DNA of 64,000 bases, from positions 2,604,001-2,668,000 of the forward strand of contig NC_064682.1 in the NCBI RefSeq assembly GCF_023278565.1. The letters run 5' to 3'. The first letter of the stretch is position 1. Each line of letters begins with the position of its first letter. The translations under genes and the position numbers were made by a program. This DNA comes from Colletotrichum lupini (lineage: Eukaryota > Ascomycota > Sordariomycetes > Glomerellales > Glomerellaceae). The notes beneath the pieces are model-generated. The model was not told the DNA's origin. It did not search any database and was given only the letters and a program-made list of their open reading frames with translations. This document shows, one piece after another, positions 12,171 through 23,824 of the stretch.

Positions 12171-14278
12171 CTTGAAATGATGTGATGGGCTTAATTTGTT
12201 TCGGGGAATAAATGTTGGCAGTTGGTTCTGGAGAATGGGTAGATGCGGAAGGATAGATTCAACGAGAGCGCCGCAAAGTGGGCATTTATAAAGCCGCTGC
12301 TGAAAATGTGGAACAACGCATCTTACGCTCATTTAGTGTCTGACACGACGCCTCATCAAATGGTATCGTGAAGCCAAAAGCTTGTTGTCGGAAAGCCTTA
12401 ATGTTCACCTTCAAAATCGCAACATGATACGACGAACTAGCCGCACGGGCCGTGAATTGCTCCGCCTTCTGGAATACTACTTTATTTAACTTCACGACGG
12501 CCCCATCGTTCATCTCCCGCCGTCGGGTTCACCGTTCACTCTGGCTGTCTACATCTTCTTGTTTCGCCTTATTTGTCTGAAAGTGACAAGTCTTATTATC
12601 GACAGGCTCAAAAAGCTGAATGCACAAGATAGTCCCCGGCCGCGGGAACGTAGTGGCTCAGATGTTCTTGAGTGTGCGACATTCTGAGGCATATGGCTGT
12701 GACTTGTCGAGACTAGAATCGCAGTTTAGACTCAAGTCAGCTATGCAATGCACCGGAGGGTAAAGTGTGAAGACTTGAAGGTATGGGTACTCTCCGGCTT
12801 TTGCGATGCCGAAGGTAGTCGGCTGACTCGCTAAGCGTGGCACGAGCCGCGATAGTGGAGTTGTAATATAACAAGTATTCGATGGTCTATCAAATGCGAA
12901 GGTCTTTTGGACAAACCGAACGCCAAGTCGGCTGGAAAGCCCCAAGCATCTGCAGCTGCTGTGCCTTGCAAGATGTTCGTAGTAAGGTAATTGTTTTTGT
13001 GTCTCGATTCCTGATTCAAGCGCCATAGCCTATGGCAATTTGATCAAACCCGTGACACGGCTATAGCCGGGCCGTTGTCAAACGGAAGGGAATTGCCGTC
13101 AGGCTACGATAGTTGGGCACCCACTGCTATATCTTTGAACGATGGCTCTGATTGGCTGTCCTTGAAGAAGGCCCGGTTGGCCGTAATGGCCCCAGCTGAA
13201 CGCCTCGCTGGACAGGTACGACCACATTCGGAATTCATGCTGGCTAATGGGTGCTCAGTAGTCTGAAATTGAGCATGAAGAATAAATGATGCAGATCAAG
13301 TATCAAGTCTTCCATTCTTAGTGGTCAGGCTCAAAATCTCATCTTTCATCCACCAAAGCCTGAAGAGGCCCTCAGATACCAAGCACCTATAGTGATACCT
13401 CCGGAGTTCTTTCTGATGTAGGCCTTTGTGCTGCCCAGGGAGCCGTAAGTCTACATAGACGGTTCTTCACAAAGCGAAAGTTTTGCTCTCAAACAGACGG
13501 GACTGTTCTTATTAATGCCACTATTGTCTACCTTATCTCTAACGAGTAAGAGAGGGAACGGGGTTGCGCTTATCGATTCTCAACTGCCATCTCGCACATC
13601 ATTGACTTGATTTCTATCTTTTGTCGAATAAGTTCCAACAAGATGAGATGTAATGACGGAATCTGGTGATGAACTTCGCGAGTCATCAGGACCAGCCTCA
13701 TCGATAATGCCTCGTGTCAACAGAGTCGGCCAGTCAGTACCTGGCCAACTATGTGACTGCATATTTGAAGTGCTTTTCTCATTGGGTTGGCAGCAGACCA
13801 CGTATCAGCATTTATATGCAACATTGCATCTTTCGGGTTTATTGGACCATATTATCTATTCTTTCCCAGGACATGCAAAGAGCCATTGAGTACCACTTCC
13901 TCTCACCGAAGCCACGTTACACCAGACCTGCCAAAGCCGGTTCTACTCGAGCCACATCATCCCTTGGTCTCAGTATTTCACATAACGTGATGATTGGTGT
14001 TGTAGATCTGAGTATGTCATTCGTACTCGCTTGTGTCTCAGGCGCTTGACAGCGCGCGTTACGTGTCACTTGACGCAGAACATACTCTGCGGAAGTAACC
14101 CAAATTTTGAGAGGCTCATCATATACGTCGACAAAAACATACAGATCCTTCCTCCCCACTAGATCGGTAGCACGACACTCGCTTCAAGAGCTGCATCCTA
14201 GATTCGGGCTTTGAGAAAATGTGAGCATCCCGACAACCGTTCCCCATTTGCCTTCGACGCACGGCCAATCCGCCGGCC
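12171..14278. other. Spacer between LysM gene and HET relic, no gene recognised
   Basis: Apart from the LysM promoter I see only short frames (the longest, about 120 codons, at 12658-13026 on - and 13714-14049 on +) without domain features, homologous motifs or plausible intron joins. Composition is normal, so RIP has not spread through it. Confidence 0.5.
12284..12290 (-). promoter_or_regulatory. TATA box of the LysM gene
   Basis: TATAAAT on the - strand, 114 bp upstream of the LysM start codon, in a region otherwise of mixed composition. Spacing is ordinary for a fungal promoter with a short 5' leader. Confidence 0.45.
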
Positions 14279-14701
14279 ATGTCGACATATGAATACAAAG
14301 CACTACCGGATCCAAGAAAGTGCATGAGACTGCTGAAGCTTTTGACAACTTCTGATGTGCAACCAACCAAGCTTTGCGCCGAAGTGATTGTCTGTCTGCG
14401 CTAAGAAGCACCATCATACCAGCCCTTGTCCTACACCTGGGGTCAGCAAGACGCGTCATGCTCAATCTGGCTTAGAGATGCCGGATATTCTGCATGGAAA
14501 CCTTTCTCCATAAGACCGAATCTCGAGTCGTGCCTCAAGCAGCTTCGGAACAGGGAAGCTCGCATATTATGGATTGATGCGATCTGCATCAACCAAACGG
14601 ACAACGTCGAGAAGGGCCATCAGGTCGCGACCATGGATCTGGTTTATCAATCGTAAAGCATCGTCATATGGTTGGGGGAGTGGTCAGAGAATAACGATGT
14701 C
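14279..14701 (+). pseudogene. HET-domain (heterokaryon incompatibility) gene, 5' part, split by copia copy B
   Basis: Reading from ATG 14279 gives 141 in-frame codons up to the LTR. HET motifs are clear: a Y-x-Y-x-x-LP start, LSYTWG, RILWIDAICINQ, the EKGHQVATMDLVY stretch and VIWLGEW. Two in-frame stops interrupt it, TAA at 14402-14404 and TAA at 14654-14656. Each is one C-to-T change from CAA, so CpA to TpA as in RIP. The retrotransposon sits exactly at a codon boundary after the VIWLGEW segment, and the frame resumes unshifted at 22073. HET proteins trigger death of incompatible heterokaryons; this allele cannot be functional. Confidence 0.85.
14697..14701. repeat. Target-site duplication ATGTC, left copy
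   Basis: ATGTC immediately precedes the TGTTAG start of the LTR at 14702 and is repeated at 22068-22072 directly after the CA end of the other LTR. Five-bp duplications are normal for copia integrases. Confidence 0.9.
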
Positions 14702-14904
14702 TGTTAGTATCCCTATTACAGGGTAGTTAGTTCGAACCGTATTTAACGAAGAGATTAATTGAACTATATAAATATTTGCGTAGGTATAAAAAGGAGGTTC
14801 TAACTATAGGTTAGGCTAGCTACGATAATCGTAAATAGGGCCCCTAATTAGCCCCTACGTAGTTAGCTATATACCGCGGTCGAATTAGACTTCTAATCCG
14901 ATAC
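14702..14904 (-). repeat. 3' LTR of copia copy B
   Basis: 203 bp, from TGTTAGTATCCC to CTAATCCGATA on the + strand. It matches the other LTR at 21866-22067 apart from scattered transitions. Its outer end, next to the HET gene, keeps TG and CA dinucleotides that the inner LTR end has lost. Confidence 0.92.
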
Positions 14905-17900
14905 TAACTTTCTTTTTCTTTTATCGATCTAACTACTACGGTTAGAGGTATAATTCGACCTCGGGCCCGTTTACTAAGTCGTCTCCTTTTCCCCCTTTTC
15001 TCTATTTTTTTTATATAACCTATCCCTCTATTCGTACGGTAACTTTTTTACTACTTATAAATTACTCTAATCCCTTATTTAGTACTACTTTTATAAAAGC
15101 GTTTGCGAGGTTATTTTTACTATTAATCTAACGGATCTCGAGTATCTCGCGCCTTTTATACGATTACCTAAGGGCTATAATATTAATTATAAGCCTCTTT
15201 TCTTTCGTCGTTCTTAATTTAACGAAGTATTCGTATAGCGAGTAAGAATCGGTATAAATAACCGTTAGAATAAGTAAAAAGCTAATTCGATCGGTAATCT
15301 TCTTTAGCGTCGTTAAAATTGTATAAAAGAGATTAACGCCGTTAACTATATTATAAACCTCCGACGCTAGTATACTCCTCGTTACCTACTTACTTTTAGT
15401 TAACGAGTAATACATTATATTACTATATATAGTAAATTCGCTCTTACCTATACTCTCGTTAGCTAGGATAATAATATACCCTAATTGCGAAGTAAGGTCG
15501 TTATTATTCGCAAATAACCTATTAACGAAAACGTAGAGCTTACTAATCGTAAGGTCGATTAGGTAGTAAACGAGACCTCGATCGAGATTCGTTTATTATT
15601 ACTTAAGCTACTTATTAAGTACCTCGACGTCTCGTTCGGTTAGATTTATAGCCTACGCTACCTTAATATAGTTAAAAGTTACCTCGGGCTAATAAATACT
15701 CGTAATATATACCCCTCGCGTAAGCTTAGCCTTATACCGCTTCTTAATATTAGTTACGTTTAGGTTGACGAGGTTAATTTTCTCGCCCTACCCCTTTTAT
15801 TAAAAGACGACGGTTTCCTTTTTAATTATAAAAATCCCGCTGTTAAATACTAGGGGGGTGTTTATTATAAAGACCTCTTTTAGCTTCACTACGAAGCCCG
15901 CTTTCTAAAGCTCCTTATCTTCTTTTTTTATAAAGTTAATATCGGATAGGCCTAATATATCGTTAGTTTATATTCCGACGATCCTAAATTAGTCGCCTTC
16001 GTACTCCGTAACTAGTAGGCACGGGTCGTACGTAGAGGTAACTATTAATAGTTAATTAATATGAAAATCGTAGTAAGTAGCCTACTAATAGGTGCCCGAT
16101 TCTACGAGCCTATATAATAACTTAAGCACTTTAATAATCGTGCCTTTTAGGTACTTATTAGCTATTTCTTTCGGTAGATAGGCTAGGATTTTTTTTATGA
16201 GCCCTGTGGCCGATTGGGTGTATGCCTAGGTAATATTACGGCTCTAAATCTCGTATCCCTTCTTCCGTAGCGATACTATTAATGCTATTATTAATCGTTA
16301 GCTATAGCGCTATATAGTAGGCGATTATATAAATAGCGTCGCCTTTTTAACGTTACTATACCCTTAAATTACGTATTTAGATTTCTCATACGGTTAGGGT
16401 ATTCCTTTTTTTTTAATTTTACGAACTATTTACGATTTAAATATGCGGAGGTTTATATACTTTTTTAGATCGTAGAGAATAAATCGATAGACCCCTCGAT
16501 CGCGCAGAGTATCTACTTCGATAAGATCTAATCCCTTATACGGCTTTTTAATAGTTATAATTACGCCTTCTTTACGTAGTTTAATTACTAGCTCGAAATC
16601 GGCTTTTTTTTTTATTATATAAAAGGTATTAATTACCTCGTCGCTAGTAATAAATTGCCGCGTTAGTGCTTATTATCGTAGTCTCCCGCGACGTCTTACT
16701 AGTAGTATTAGTACCCTTTTAGTAATTTCCTCTTCCTCGTCGTCTATTAGTACTGCTACGACGATTTCGTTAAGGATAATTTCCTATACCTCTACCGCGG
16801 GCTATATAGCTTCCCCTAGCTCTTCTTCTTTTTATAGGCTAGAAATCACTTCGATAGGATCTATATAATATAGTCTAATTACCGTAATTAATACCTCGAA
16901 TAGCTAGTCGCGATCTCTCGTAACTACGTAAAAACGCTCGTTAACAAAAATTAATTTATATAGCCTAGCCTATTATTAAATAATTTCGTGCTATACTTAT
17001 ATATCCGAATTTAGGGGTATATCTAAATTAACTCTTATATCGGGCCTATTACGCGTAGTAATTACCTTATTAACTTACTTTCTTATACTTACCTCGCGTA
17101 GTACCCATATTACTTTTTTAACTACTTAAGCTCGCTAGCTTATATCTAGCGACGGTAGCGAGGCTAAGGTCGTTCTTAAATATGCTCTAAATACTAAAAG
17201 CGTCGGTATAAGCCCGTTAGGCCCCATAGTATCGTTATAGTATTTAAGTACTATCTAGAGGCATTCGTCGTCGTTAGAATCGGGATTTTCCTTTTTAATA
17301 ATTTTAAACGCTCTTTTTAACTACTAGTACGCCCTTTCTACCTTTTTAATACTATAGTGCGCTTTAACGGGCACGACTTTTAACTATATACCGTAGGCCG
17401 TCGCATTTTCCTTAAATTTTACTAACTTAAAACTAGTACTAGCGTCGGTTCTAATACTATCTAGCGGTCCTTAGTATATATCGATCTAGCTTTTTCATAG
17501 AGCTACCTATACTATTTTTGCTTATAGATCCCGTAAGAATTGCCCTACTTAGAATAATATAGCCTCGTCGATTATATATAGGACCGGTCGACTATTTAAG
17601 TAGAAAATATTAACGACGATCTCCTAATTAAAGTTAAGCTTATTACGCAATTTAAATTTAAATCTACGTAGGCTCTGCGTATTTATTTAGTATTAGTAAT
17701 ATACTTTCGTTAACTACTCTAGCGCCCCTATTTCGATATTATTATTATCTAAATACTTTAGGAGGTTATATAGCCTCGCGACTAACGGGTAACTAAATCT
17801 CTAGTATAGTCGTCTAAGCTTACTTTCCGTTAGGTAATTAATCGACTTCGTATTATTAATAAGCTTTATAAACGCGTACCCCTATTGTCGTTCGATTATT

Positions 17901-20900
17901 TTAGAGTGCTTACGGCTAGAGATTCTATTCCTCGTATTATCGAATATAATACTTAGTCGATCTATATCTTTTAGATATAGGAGAAATGGGGTATTAACGG
18001 GTAGGATATAGAAAGTTATTGTTCCGAAGTACGTCTCTACTTCTACCGTACCTAGGGCGACGATTTCCTTACTTAGGCTAAAGCTAATCCTTATAATACT
18101 TACTATTAACGTATTAAGCGTTACTAGCGCGATTTTTTATAGCGCCTAGAATTGCCCTTTTCCTCTTATTAACTATTACGATGCCCTAGTATCTAGGATA
18201 ATTCTATAGAAATTATCTAGGCCGTACTTTTCGCTCGCGTAAAATACTTATACGAGCTTAGTATTTAAGTAATCTAAGTAGTATAAAAAGGGCCCCTTTA
18301 GCTACCCCTAGAATTGCTTAGTACTATATCTCTTCTTTTTAAATATTAAGAGAGTAGAATTTTGCGCTATTAGATTCGTCCTTTTACTTACCTCCGTATC
18401 CGTTATCTAAAGGACCTTCCCTTACTATCCATAAATAAAAGCCTACTTATTAAGGGCTTCTACTACCTTTTATTCGTTTAGCCTCGTATATCCTCCCGAG
18501 GCTAACGGGGCGAAGAAAGAGTAGTTAATATCGTCGACTTCGTTATAATCTAATTCGTTAGTATAGGGGGTAAGATCTTCCTTATCTTCTAAATCTTTTA
18601 TAAGGTACGGGTACTTTAGGCCGCTAAATTAGCTACTTTTACTAAGTTCCGTGCCCCCGGATCTATCCTTATATATAACGAGGAATTAGTTAAATCAATA
18701 AGGGCTAGTTTTACTATCTACTACCCTCGATTTTTTATATTATTTATACGATTTAGTACGCTCTTCCTCGGAGTAGTTACTTAACTAATATCTATCCTTT
18801 TTATAAATAAAACACTACTTCTTCTATTACCTTACTTATAAGTTAAATCTCTACCTATTTAATAAATCTAGGATTCCTTATTAGTAATTACCGTACCTAG
18901 CTTCTTTTCCTTTCCTATTATACGTTCGGTCGACCTAATATTATTAATAAGGGCCGTCGTACGCTTAGAAATAGGTTTAGTACGGTATTCTTACCTTAAT
19001 ATTAAAGCTAGATCTTAGCCTCGAGCAGAGCGTCTCGTAGTCTTCGGGTACTTAGTATAGAGTTATTTTTGCTTTTAAAACGCGCTAGACTACGGTATAA
19101 AAATATCCGACTTTCCGCTCGTTAGTCCCCTTATTTAGCTAGGTTTTCGCTAGCTTATTAATTCGATCGATAAGCTCTTCGAGGATTTTTACTCGTAATT
19201 TACCCTCTATTATCCTAGCTATAAATACGAAAGAAATCGCTCGTAGCTTAGATAGGAGCTCTAGATTCCTATCGTAAGTCTCGAAGTAGCTTCGGATTAC
19301 GTTAATAATACTAAGAAAGTCGTTCTAATCGAGATTACGCACCGCTTCGTAATAATAATTAGAGGCCTTACTTACGAGTACGATATTAATTACTGAATAG
19401 TACTAGTATTTTCTAATCCTGACTTTTTCGTAATAGTTATAGAATATCGTTAGGGTCTCTTATAAGACCTCGTACTTCCCCCCAGAGTATAATTTCTCTC
19501 TTAGGAAGATCTTTTTAAAATTTATAAATTGCCTCGTATTTATTATTATATTTTCGGTATTTATATACGATCCCTGCGTCGCTACGTATTATTAGTAACT
19601 TCGGGTAGTTTACCTCTTTTCTTACTAACCGATTAGTACCGAATTTCGTATTAATAGCGGCGACGAGCTATAGATCGAAATAGGCAGAATTGTTAATTAT
19701 CGTACTTCTAGTACTATATTTTGCCTCTATATATCCTTTTACGATAATAAATTGCCGTTAGTAATTATAAAAAGGAAATCTAAGTCGTTTACCCTTTTTT
19801 TAAATTCGTTAAAGCGATTATACGCCCTATCGACTTATACCTAAGTCCATATTACGAATTCCTCCTCCGTAATCGTCGCTACTAGGATTTCGTAAGGTTC
19901 TTACGATTATAATTACGCTAATAATACCCCTCGCTTATAGAGGAATCTATTAACTACTTTCGTAATTCCTAGGCTTACGCTTACGAACTATTCGTCTAGC
20001 TAATAACTAAGGTCGTTTACGATTTTATAAAATAGGGGTTACCCTTATAGCCCCTTTTTCTTATAAACCTTAGTTAAATAGATTAATACCGCGTTAATTT
20101 ACTCGCCGTTAGGCTAATCCGCGATTCTATATATCTACGTTCCCTAATAGTCCGGGTTAATATTTACCTACTTATAAGGGATTAGGATTCCGTCTAGGAT
20201 CGGGTTTTTTCCTCTTCTTTTTTACCCTAACTTACTAAGGGTCGTACTTTAGCTTATACCCGTATTAATAGTCGCTAGCGTATTTAATCTTAACGGGGAT
20301 ATATTTAATCTGCGTATTAGTTATAGTAAACCCGTACTTTTACTACCTAACGAATTCGTCGGGGTCTAGGCGATTCCCGCTTTTTCTTACTATCTCGTTA
20401 CTACTCTCGTTTTTACTATCTTTAGTAACTATTACTAGCCCTCTAGATCGCTAGCTATCGTTCTTACTAAGATCCCCCTTTTCGTCTAGTATAAAAAGAT
20501 AGGTTTTAGTAGTCCCTTTTTTATTAGTAGCGGCAGACGTTTATGTTACTATAAGAAGACGAAATAATTAGTCTCGGGATCTTTACTAGTTACTGATTTT
20601 TACTATTTTTAGATACTTCTAGCCTCGTAAGCCTCGTGTTCTTTATAATTTCTAAATTACTTCCTTTTTTAACTTACTTCCTCTAGGGCGGTATTCCGTA
20701 GTAATAGTTAAAAATAGACGCCGGGCGTTTCGTAAAAGAGCCGTATGAGTAGTTAGGTATAGTTAGCGAGGTTAAGTCCTCTTTTTTATAAAGTTACGTA
20801 GTTATTAAAAATACTTATTACAATTTGCGCTCGTACTAGCTAGGGTTAGATACCTTAGAGATCCTTTTTTTTACGGCCTCTCGGTACCCTATTTTATAGT

Positions 20901-21865
20901 TTCTTAAGCGGTCTTTTTTATAGGCTAATTACGCTAATTTAGTAATTATCGTTCGCTAGCAATTCTTTCTATTACTTAGTTAATTTCCCGAAATTAGTAA
21001 TCTCGCGCTAGGAGTTAGTAATATAAAAAGGGGCCTCTCGATAGCCCTCTAGAGGATTCCCTTCTTTCTCCTTAAACTCTAGTAAGAGGTCGCTTACCCT
21101 CTCCTAGATTAATAACTTTCTTCTTCTTTTTAAGCTAGCCGTCTCCTTCCCTAGGCTAACCTCCGATACTCATAATACTCGTAGCTCAAGGCTATTATAA
21201 TCTCTAAATCCCCTCCTCCCTCGTCGGACCGTCCCCTTAACTATATTCTTATAGAATACCCGGGGGGTAGCTAAGGGGGCTACGAGGAGGCTATTTAGAT
21301 TGCGGGCCTCGAGGTTAGATCCGTAAGATCCTTATAATAATAAACCTTTCTATATACTATAGATTTCTTAGCTTTATAACTCCTATATTAGTAGCTACTA
21401 CGCTTATTAAAAAGACTACTATACTTAAGGATCCTTTTTTTAGATCGCGCAGTGCTCTTTTATATTATACTATCGAGCCCGTTCGTTACGCTAGTTAATT
21501 AGGTAAGTAGTCGTCGTATAGGGAATTCTTTTTATTAATTTAGCTAGTTAATTTCTAATCGTAGGCCGGCCGCGGGGAAGTTATTTAGTAAAAAAGGCTA
21601 CTTAAAGTAATAGCGAAATACTAATTACTTAAGCGGTTCTGTTAATTAGTATAGTTTTAACGTAATAAACGTCGACCTCTCGTAAGTAATAAAGGGCTAC
21701 GATTACTTAATTCCGTGCGGTATTCGAGAATCGCCTCCTTTTTCGTTTACTTCCGTAAGGTTAATTAGTACGAATCTCCTATCCCGTGCGGTATTAAGAG
21801 GTCGTCTCTTCTACGTAGCGAGATACCTTACCGATCTATAATAGTAGAATTTAATTACTAATTAG

Positions 21866-22067
21866 TATTAATATCCCTATTATAAAGTAGTTAGTTCGAA
21901 CTATATTTAACGAAGAGATTAATTGAACTATATAAATATCTACGTAGGTGTAAAAAGGAGGTTCTAACCGTAGGTTAGGCTGGCTACGATAATCGTAAAT
22001 AGGGCCCCTAATTGGCCCCTGCGCAGTCGGCTGTATGCCGCGGTCGAATTGGACTTCTAATCCGACA
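21866..22067 (-). repeat. 5' LTR of copia copy B
   Basis: 202 bp, from TATTAATATCCC to CTAATCCGACA on the + strand. The last roughly 100 bp toward the HET gene retain many CpA/TpG (for example CTGCGCAGTCGGCTGTATGC), while the inner end is fully RIP-converted. Followed directly by the ATGTC duplication. Confidence 0.92.
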
Positions 22068-22072
22068 ATGTC
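22068..22072. repeat. Target-site duplication ATGTC, right copy
   Basis: ATGTC directly after the LTR end CCGACA, identical to 14697-14701. Confidence 0.9.
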
Positions 22073-23824
22073 GCCCTTGATCTTCTATAGTGATTTCGAG
22101 ACTGCCTGGTCGAACACGGGCACGAAGAGTTCGCTTGGTCGAGCCGGTTGTCCGACCAAGTCGCAAAAGCAGGGGAGCGCTTCGGGGAAAACCAAGCGGA
22201 CAAGCAATGGGCAGCATTCGTTGATCTGATCAACAGGCCTTGGTTCTCGCGGCGTTGGACGGTTCAAGAGGCTGTTTTATCTAACCAGAAATACGCTCAC
22301 TTGGGTAGCCGGACCTTTTGTTTGGGCTATCTCGTGTGGCTCTGTGGGTTTGGGTCTCTTCAGCTGAAATTCTACCACTTACATAAAGAGCCATTAGAGT
22401 ATAGCGAATGCCGAAGAGTTTGTGTAGACCATAGTTACACTCATAAGAACCCAACACCGGTGGTGGATCCCATCGACACTATATTACGAGTCTGGCGGGC
22501 GTATAGTGCATTTACGAGAGGAGACAAACCATCTCTCACTTTGGAAAGGCCATTAGACAACTTTCAGGACTCGAGTCTTTTGATGCCCGAGACGGTGTTT
22601 ATGCCTTCTTGTCAATGGCAAGTGACATTGACACGGAGGAATGGTTTCCAGACTACTCAGACCAAGCTACAACTATGCAGATCTTTGCCAAAGCTGCATT
22701 GCATATCATACAACAGACTGGAAGTCTAGATATCATCTGTAGACGCATACACGACAGGTCCTTCTCTCTCTCTGTCAGCCACCCTTCCTCCTGGATCCCG
22801 TGGTATGGCCTTCAGACCATCGACTTTATGCCCGAACATTCACATTGGTTTCATTGATACAATACAAGGTCCCTAACGACATTTGGACAGCCCATATCCA
22901 CACTGTGGATCGGCCAAGAAGGTTGTCGTCCAAAGCCCTGCCCGACAGGCAGTATTGCTCGACTCGATGGAGAGAGATGATCTTCTGCGACGGATGCCAC
23001 AGCAAAATACAAGGCACAGGGTACGCGTGCGTCGACTGCGAGAAAGTCGATTTCTGCTACAAATGTATTGGCACGGGCGGCATCGTGGCACCTCATCACA
23101 GCCCCACTCATCGATTCAAGGCACACAACAACGCGGTCTACTTCGCCTCCGGCCATTTCGCTGCCCTCGCGCAGAGATACTCTTCTCAAGAAAATCTTCG
23201 TAACGCCTGCTCAAAGTCAAAGAATCATCTGCAACTCGTGGTCCGAGGCTTCTTCGTGGACACAATAACAAACATCGGCCTTGGAGGCGTTGTTCAGCGC
23301 CATGTCGACGGTTTTAGGGTCGAATCGCCTTGGGAGAATTGGATTCCGTTGCTGAGATTAGATGAGATTGATGGCCTCGGCAATGAAAGAAACTTGAATG
23401 CGGCATTTCTTAGAGCGCTGGTGGGAAATAGGCTGTTATTAGAGAGGGAGAGGGGTGCCTCCCACTTGCCCAGTGAGTTCGTGAAGATATTACACGCGAA
23501 TTTCAGCGATGGCCAGTGGGCGTGCGATATGGAGCACACAACTCAACTTCTGTCTTCAATGGAGGTCATGGTATCTATGATCGAAGACTGGCAACTTCAA
23601 CGAAGCATCTGGGTTTCGTGCCCCCGGAAACTAGCAAAGGAGATCGCGTAGCTATTCTACTTGGTTGTTCAGTGCCGGTTATACTAAGGGAAGTAGGATT
23701 CTTTCACGGAAAGCCCGCGTGGGCACTGGTCGGGGAGTGCTATGTTGATGGGATGATGGAAGGAGAGCTCATCGAAGTTGCAGACAAAGTGCGGCTTGAA
23801 CCAGAGGAAATTGTCCTCGTGTAG
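22073..23824 (+). pseudogene. HET-domain gene, 3' part, with embedded ZZ-type zinc finger
   Basis: It continues in the same frame as 14279-14701. Two adjacent stops follow at once (TAG 22088-22090, TGA 22091-22093; CAG and CGA are one C-to-T change away). Then come the HET landmarks: NRPWFSRRWTVQEA (about 22.23 kb), ARDGVYAFLSMASD and PDYS (about 22.6 kb), TGSLDIICR, and SWIPWY. A ZZ zinc finger follows (22.98-23.11 kb; C-x2-C-x10-C-x2-C-x5-C-x2-C and histidines). The usual HET tail, RVAILLGCSVPVILREVG and LVGECYVDGMMEG, ends at the stop 23822-23824. Frame changes near 22.5, 22.85 and 23.55 kb could be introns or indels; I could not find convincing splice pairs for all of them. Confidence 0.8.

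Larger units (their letters stand above)
14702..22067 (-). mobile_element. Full-length RIP-degenerated Ty1/copia LTR retrotransposon, copy B
   Basis: A 7366-bp element bounded by LTRs (14702-14904 and 21866-22067) and a perfect ATGTC duplication. It is transcriptionally oriented on the - strand. RNase H-like sequence lies near 15.0-15.5 kb, reverse transcriptase near 15.6-16.6 kb and integrase near 17.0-17.8 kb; gag-like sequence lies further right. A polypurine tract (on the - strand) flanks the LTR at 14905. CpA/TpG are nearly absent, with stops throughout. It is the inverted homologue of copy A, the two facing tail to tail 8.3 kb apart, so each could have served as the duplicate that triggered RIP of the other. 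It splits a HET gene. Confidence 0.93.

Noticed and set aside
12658..13026. A 122-codon - strand frame
   Set aside because: No domain, signal peptide, TATA box or intron context; composition looks random and overlapping frames are equally open.
13714..14049. A 111-codon + strand frame just before the HET relic
   Set aside because: Shows no HET or other motif and overlaps two other open frames; the HET reading starts clearly at 14279.
1..22067. CRISPR or tandem-array origin of the AT-rich blocks
   Set aside because: No spaced direct repeats; the blocks align as whole copia elements with LTRs and a target duplication.
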